In this document: piece by piece, positions 14,229 through 14,266 of the stretch
How the letters are laid out: each line of letters begins with the position of its first letter
How positions within the stretch are numbered: position 1 is the first letter of the stretch
Assembly (NCBI GenBank): GCA_018224415.1
Contig: JAGTUZ010000147.1
Location: forward strand, 1 to 14,266
Direction: 5' to 3'
Origin: Bacteroidota bacterium
GTDB taxonomy: Bacteria > Bacteroidota > Ignavibacteria > SZUA-365
Length of the DNA: 14,266 nucleotides
Program-made: the position numbers and the translations under genes
Notes under the pieces: model-generated
What the model was told of the DNA's origin: nothing
The model's database searches: none
What the model saw: the letters and a program-made list of their open reading frames with translations, nothing else

Positions 14229-14266
14229 ATGAACAAACTCACACCCGTTCCCGATTCTTCCCTGAA
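14229..14266 (+). CDS. Start of an unidentified gene, truncated by window edge
   Basis: Only 12 codons are visible (MNKLTPVPDSSL and part of the next). The start is supported by the strong ribosome binding site at 14214-14223, and it is transcribed away from the FnIII-type genes. Too little sequence exists to suggest a product. Confidence 0.7.
   Translation, partial: MNKLTPVPDSSL

Overview
The window looks like a chromosomal segment from a GC-rich member of the Bacteroidota/Chlorobiota (FCB) lineage, possibly an Ignavibacteria- or Kapabacteria-type organism. The main evidence is a T9SS-style C-terminal sorting domain at the end of a 999-residue secreted protein, similar C-terminal modules on two smaller secreted proteins, FnIII-like modules of the sort common in that group, a sensor kinase with periplasmic TPRs, and the number of exported or outer-membrane proteins. 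Species-level placement is not possible from the sequence alone.

Layout. The left end holds two plus-strand genes: the C-terminal third of a DnaE-family DNA polymerase III alpha subunit (3-1175) and a TPR hybrid-free sensor histidine kinase (1387-3420). They are separated by about 210 bp carrying a 15-bp tandem repeat array. The kinase gene runs tail-to-tail into a minus-strand block, with 55 bp of coding overlap, and this block fills the rest of the window. Read 5'->3' on the minus strand from the right, the block contains: two tandem paralogous secreted FnIII/C-terminal-module proteins (14059-13322 and 13312-12548); a hairpin; a TlpA-like thioredoxin and a second periplasmic thioredoxin-fold protein overlapping by ATGA (12466-11274); a terminator; a small spacer with a 16-bp/48-bp repeat; an outer-membrane beta-barrel protein (11030-10365); a strong terminator; the 999-residue T9SS cargo protein with four 101-residue repeats (10209-7210); a terminator-like hairpin; and a tightly overlapping trio of ECF sigma factor, anti-sigma/beta-barrel fusion and propeller-like lipoprotein (7187-3366). 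At the extreme right a new plus-strand gene begins at 14229 with a very strong ribosome binding site.

How the parts may work together. The sigma/anti-sigma/lipoprotein trio is the most unusual unit. The anti-sigma protein has a cytoplasmic helical domain, one inner-membrane helix, a long Pro/Thr/Ala-rich periplasmic linker and a C-terminal domain that reads like an outer-membrane beta-barrel. This suggests a one-polypeptide envelope sensor controlling the co-transcribed sigma factor, with the lipoprotein as a possible partner. The two thioredoxin-fold proteins could manage disulfides in the exported proteins nearby, two of which carry exactly one plausible Cys pair. These links are inferred from architecture and gene order, not demonstrated.
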